Positions 61,392 to 64,000 of a stretch of DNA of 64,000 nt are shown here, one piece after another. The notes under the pieces were generated by a model. It saw only the letters and a program-made list of their open reading frames with translations, had not been told where the DNA came from and did no database searches. This DNA comes from CAZYVU01 sp964651435 (lineage in GTDB: Bacteria > Desulfobacterota > Syntrophorhabdia > Syntrophorhabdales > CAYQXL01). The first letter of the stretch is position 1; every line of letters starts with the position of its first letter. Where the stretch lies: the NCBI GenBank assembly GCA_964651435.1, contig CAZYVU010000012.1, forward strand, positions 1 through 64,000. Direction: 5' to 3'. The position numbers were made by a program, and so were the translations under genes.

Positions 61392-62920
61392 TCGCAACAG
61401 TCCGCACGGCCACCCTTTACGGAATCGACGGTATTCCCGTGGATGTGGAGGTGGACATTTCACACGGTTTGCCCTCCTTCAGCATTGTCGGTCTTCCGGA
61501 GACGTCAGTAAAGGAGAGCAAGGACAGGGTGAGGTCGGCCATCAAGAATGCCGGTTTCGAGTTTCCCAGTGATAGAATAACAATAAACCTTGCCCCTGCC
61601 GACGTGCGCAAGGAGGGCTCATCCTTTGACCTGCCCATAGCCGTCGGCATCCTCGCGGCAATGGGGGTCGTGAAAGCGGAATCGGTGTCCGATTGCCTCA
61701 TTGCCGGCGAGCTGTCGCTCGACGGTAGCCTGAAGGCCGTTCGGGGTGTCCTCCCCATTGCCCTTCAGGCAAGAAAGGACGGCATGGAGGTGGTGATCGT
61801 GCCCGGTGAAAACGGGAACGAGGCTGCCGTGGTGCCGGGGATCACGGTGTACGGTTCATCGCACCTCCTCGAGATCGTGCACTACCTGAGAAACGAAGGG
61901 CTTTTGGTCCATTTTACCCAACCCTCCGGATCGTCAGGGGATGGTCAGGCCGACGAGGGGCCCGACTTCTCCGACATAAAGGGCCATGCCCGGGCAAAGC
62001 GGGCTATCGAGATCGCGGCCGCCGGGGGGCACAACATATTGATGATAGGGCCGCCCGGATCGGGCAAGACCATGCTTGCCCGCCGTATTCCAACCGTTCT
62101 TCCGCCTCTCGGATATGAAGAAGCCATTGAGACGACGAAGATCCACAGCATCGCAGGACTCCTGAACGGAGGCAGCGGTCTCGTCGCCGAAAGACCTTTC
62201 AGGGCGCCCCACCACACCATTTCGGACGCGGGCCTCATCGGTGGGGGCCACGTGCCGAAGCCGGGCGAGGTGAGCCTCTCCCACAACGGGGTCCTTTTTC
62301 TTGATGAGTTCCCCGAGTATCGAAGAAATGTGCTCGATGCCATGAGGCAGCCCCTCGAGGACGGTTTCGTCACCATTTCCCGGGTCAATCATGCGATCAC
62401 CTTCCCGGCCCGTTTTATGCTCATCGCTGCCATGAACCCCTGCCCCTGCGGCTACTGGGGCGATTCACGGCGGTCCTGCATATGCACGGGCACCCAGATC
62501 CGGCGTTACCGGTCACGGATTTCCGGACCCCTTCTGGACCGTATCGACATCCACATCGAGGTGCCTCCCGTCACGATGAGGGAGCTTGCTGTGGACAGAG
62601 AGGAGGAGCCGTCGGTCGCCATTCGGGACAGGGTGGTTGGGGCTCGCCGGATTCAGGAGAAGAGGTTCGAGGGCAGAAGGGTCTATGCAAACAGCCAGAT
62701 GCCTGCGCGGTTGATAAAGAAGTACTGCGTTCTGGAGGCGGTGGCGGAGGGCATGCTGGAACAGGCAGCGGAGAAATTCGGCCTTTCGCCGCGGGCCTAT
62801 CACCGCATCCTGAAGGTTGCACGGACCATCGCCGATATGGAAGGATTGGACCGCATAACAGAGGCGCACATTGCCGAAGCCATTCAATACCGATCCCTTG
62901 ACAAGCGAACCATAGGCTGA
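61388..62920 (+). CDS. comM: ComM/YifB-type Mg-chelatase-like AAA+ ATPase
   Basis: A 510-residue protein. ComM is a branch-migration helicase aiding integration of DNA during natural transformation. Domains: N-terminal ChlI-like (1-170, ATVRTATLYGIDG, SIVGLPETSVKESKDRVRSA), AAA+ core (about 195-400) with Walker A GPPGSGKTMLARRIP, Walker B VLFLDEFPEY, and the CPCGYWGDSRRSC motif, and a C-terminal helical domain (LSPRAYHRILKVARTIADM). It starts in a 4-bp overlap with manC. Confidence 0.94.
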   Translation: MIATVRTATLYGIDGIPVDVEVDISHGLPSFSIVGLPETSVKESKDRVRSAIKNAGFEFPSDRITINLAPADVRKEGSSFDLPIAVGILAAMGVVKAESVSDCLIAGELSLDGSLKAVRGVLPIALQARKDGMEVVIVPGENGNEAAVVPGITVYGSSHLLEIVHYLRNEGLLVHFTQPSGSSGDGQADEGPDFSDIKGHARAKRAIEIAAAGGHNILMIGPPGSGKTMLARRIPTVLPPLGYEEAIETTKIHSIAGLLNGGSGLVAERPFRAPHHTISDAGLIGGGHVPKPGEVSLSHNGVLFLDEFPEYRRNVLDAMRQPLEDGFVTISRVNHAITFPARFMLIAAMNPCPCGYWGDSRRSCICTGTQIRRYRSRISGPLLDRIDIHIEVPPVTMRELAVDREEEPSVAIRDRVVGARRIQEKRFEGRRVYANSQMPARLIKKYCVLEAVAEGMLEQAAEKFGLSPRAYHRILKVARTIADMEGLDRITEAHIAEAIQYRSLDKRTIG

Positions 62921-62930
62921 AGACCTTTCT

Positions 62931-62968
62931 GAAAATTTTCTTGACAAAAATTTGAGGGCGATTACTAT
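62931..62968 (+). promoter_or_regulatory. Promoter region of the third NuoE-NuoF cluster
   Basis: Consensus -35 TTGACA (62941-62946) and -10-like TACTAT (62963-62968), 16-bp spacer, preceded directly by a perfect palindrome GAAAATTTTC (62931-62940). The start codon of the NuoE gene is about 120 bp downstream, giving a leader over 100 nt long in which I recognise no riboswitch. Confidence 0.5.
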
Positions 62969-63086
62969 CTCTTTGTAAGGACCTCTTAGACCGAAACCGG
63001 TTGAGATCTGAGGTGCTCAGGAAGTCGGCAGGCCACGCAGTAATGGCGGTTTACGGTGAAGGTAAAGGGACTGCAAGGGGGTCCAC

Positions 63087-63536
63087 ATGCCGGATAAGAT
63101 CCAATCAATCCTCAGAGAATACGGGCGGGAGAGGGACGAGCTGATACCCATACTGCAGGGCGTACAGCGTCGATACGGGTATATCGGTCCGTTGGCCGTC
63201 CGGTCTATCGCGCAGCATCTTCGCATAACCGAAAACCAGATCTACGGCGTTTCGTCGTTTTACGCGCAGTTCCGCTTTACCCCGCCCGGGCGGCACTCCA
63301 TACGGGTCTGCCTGGGAACGGCGTGCCACGTGAGGGGAGGGGCCACGCTGCTCGAAATGATCGAGCGGAGCCTTGGCATCGGTTGCGGGGAAACGACACC
63401 GGACGGGCGATTCGACGTCGAAAGGGTCGCCTGCCTGGGATGCTGCGCCCTTTCGCCCGTGGTGCAGATTGACGGCGAAATCTTCAGCAGGGTCACTGTA
63501 AACAAATTGACGGAGCTACTGAAGGGCTATGAATAA
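63087..63536 (+). CDS. NuoE-like [2Fe-2S] subunit (copy 3)
   Basis: A 149-residue thioredoxin-like subunit with ligands CLGTACHVRGG and CLGCCALSP (about residues 82-126) and an N-terminal helical region (LIPILQGVQRRYGYIGPLAVRSIAQHL). AAGGGGG lies 5 nt before the ATG. Its stop overlaps the NuoF start by 8 bp. It begins a new operon that leaves the window, whose partner could be another hydrogenase, a formate dehydrogenase or a transhydrogenase. Confidence 0.93.
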   Translation: MPDKIQSILREYGRERDELIPILQGVQRRYGYIGPLAVRSIAQHLRITENQIYGVSSFYAQFRFTPPGRHSIRVCLGTACHVRGGATLLEMIERSLGIGCGETTPDGRFDVERVACLGCCALSPVVQIDGEIFSRVTVNKLTELLKGYE

Positions 63537-64000
63537 GCTATCGAAGAGGATCGAGCAGGCGAAGAAAAAGTGGCGTACCCTGGAACAGAACAGGGAGCCG
63601 GTTTTGTACGTGGGGGCTGCCTCTTGCGGAAGGGCGGCGGGTGCGTTGGATTTGATCGAGGACGCAAAGAGGTTTCTCGCAGAAAAGGGGGTAAAGGCCT
63701 CGATCGTCGAGGTGGGGTGCATCGGGCCCTGTTACCTGGAGCCCCTTGTGGACGTGCAGATGCCGGGTCAGCCAAGGGTGAGCTACAACAACGTGACGCC
63801 CAAACTACTTCAAATTATACTCCGGTCTCACCTCCTTGACGGCATACCCTTCGCGAAGGCGGCCATAGGCCATTTCGGGAAGGGCACGTTCCACGACATC
63901 GGACCTTTCTGGGACCTCCCCATGCTTAAGCCCCAGGTGCGCATCGTCTTGAGAAACTGCGGGATCATCGATCCCCAGGAGATGGATCATTATCTGGCCA
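63529..64000 (+). CDS. NuoF-like flavoprotein, truncated by the window end
   Basis: Only the first 157 codons are present, from the ATG at 63529 that overlaps the NuoE gene by 8 bp. The N-terminal thioredoxin-like domain reads VLYVGAASCGRAAGA and VEVGCIGPCYLEPLV, so three of four [2Fe-2S] cysteines remain and the first is missing. Then LKPQVRIVLRNCGIIDPQEMDHY begins the NuoF core, as in the two complete copies at 33208 and 38663. Confidence 0.85.
   Translation, partial: MNKLSKRIEQAKKKWRTLEQNREPVLYVGAASCGRAAGALDLIEDAKRFLAEKGVKASIVEVGCIGPCYLEPLVDVQMPGQPRVSYNNVTPKLLQIILRSHLLDGIPFAKAAIGHFGKGTFHDIGPFWDLPMLKPQVRIVLRNCGIIDPQEMDHYLA

Overview
This 64 kb window carries densely packed, mostly well-conserved single-copy genes. 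It has a selenocysteine formate dehydrogenase, two multi-subunit [FeFe]-hydrogenases with their full maturation set (HydE, HydF, HydG), a succinate dehydrogenase/fumarate reductase, a Rieske/cytochrome b pair and an archaeal-type thymidylate synthase-like protein. No respiratory terminal oxidase, rRNA, CRISPR array or insertion sequence is visible. Together this suggests a GC-rich strict anaerobe with a fermentative or syntrophic lifestyle, plausibly a Syntrophorhabdus-like deltaproteobacterium (Desulfobacterota). That assignment is an inference from gene content only.

Left part (1-31 kb). The window opens on the 3' end of a tRNA-Ser, then a DUF488 gene bracketed by two copies of a REP-like repeat. 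An amino-sugar block follows (left-handed beta-helix protein, GlmM, a NagB-family protein, a nucleotidyltransferase-like protein), then RNase R, tRNA-Ser(GCU), EpmA, an envelope trio (metallo-beta-lactamase-fold protein, patatin lipoprotein, DUF218 protein), the thymidylate synthase-like gene, tRNA-Met, an epimerase and an RNase Z-like hydrolase. A tightly overlapping minus-strand operon (22.0 to 17.4 kb) encodes the succinate dehydrogenase/fumarate reductase anchor, flavoprotein and iron-sulfur subunits followed without a break by Rieske, cytochrome b and a small membrane protein. A truncated, motif-degenerate type IIG methyltransferase-like gene lies 24 bp further downstream. LarA and enolase overlap by 4 bp, and hydE diverges from enolase.

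Centre (26.6-48.9 kb). The minus strand carries an almost uninterrupted 17.8 kb [FeFe]-hydrogenase region, in transcription order: a regulatory/sensor module (DRTGG protein, RsbW-like ATPase, HydS-like H-cluster protein, second DRTGG protein, PHP protein, second histidine-kinase-type ATPase); HndB, HndA, HndC and HndD-like subunits; a second NuoE, a NuoF-GltD fusion and a second [FeFe]-hydrogenase; then aspA, hydF and hydG. Diverging from its promoter is a UGA-containing formate dehydrogenase gene with a recognisable bacterial SECIS hairpin, followed by a FocA/FdhC-type formate channel, a structured RNA element and a terminator. The likely joint role is interconversion of formate, H2, NAD(P)H and reduced ferredoxin by flavin-based bifurcation or confurcation.

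Right part (48.9-64 kb). It holds a crotonase/sodium-solute symporter/cupin operon, a metallo-beta-lactamase-fold protein, two paralogous secreted proteins (one with four Ig-like repeats), a Crp/Fnr regulator without cysteines, PurE, a P1 (DmpA-type) peptidase, a sirtuin, mannose-1-phosphate guanylyltransferase and ComM. The right edge starts a third NuoE-NuoF pair, cut by the window end.
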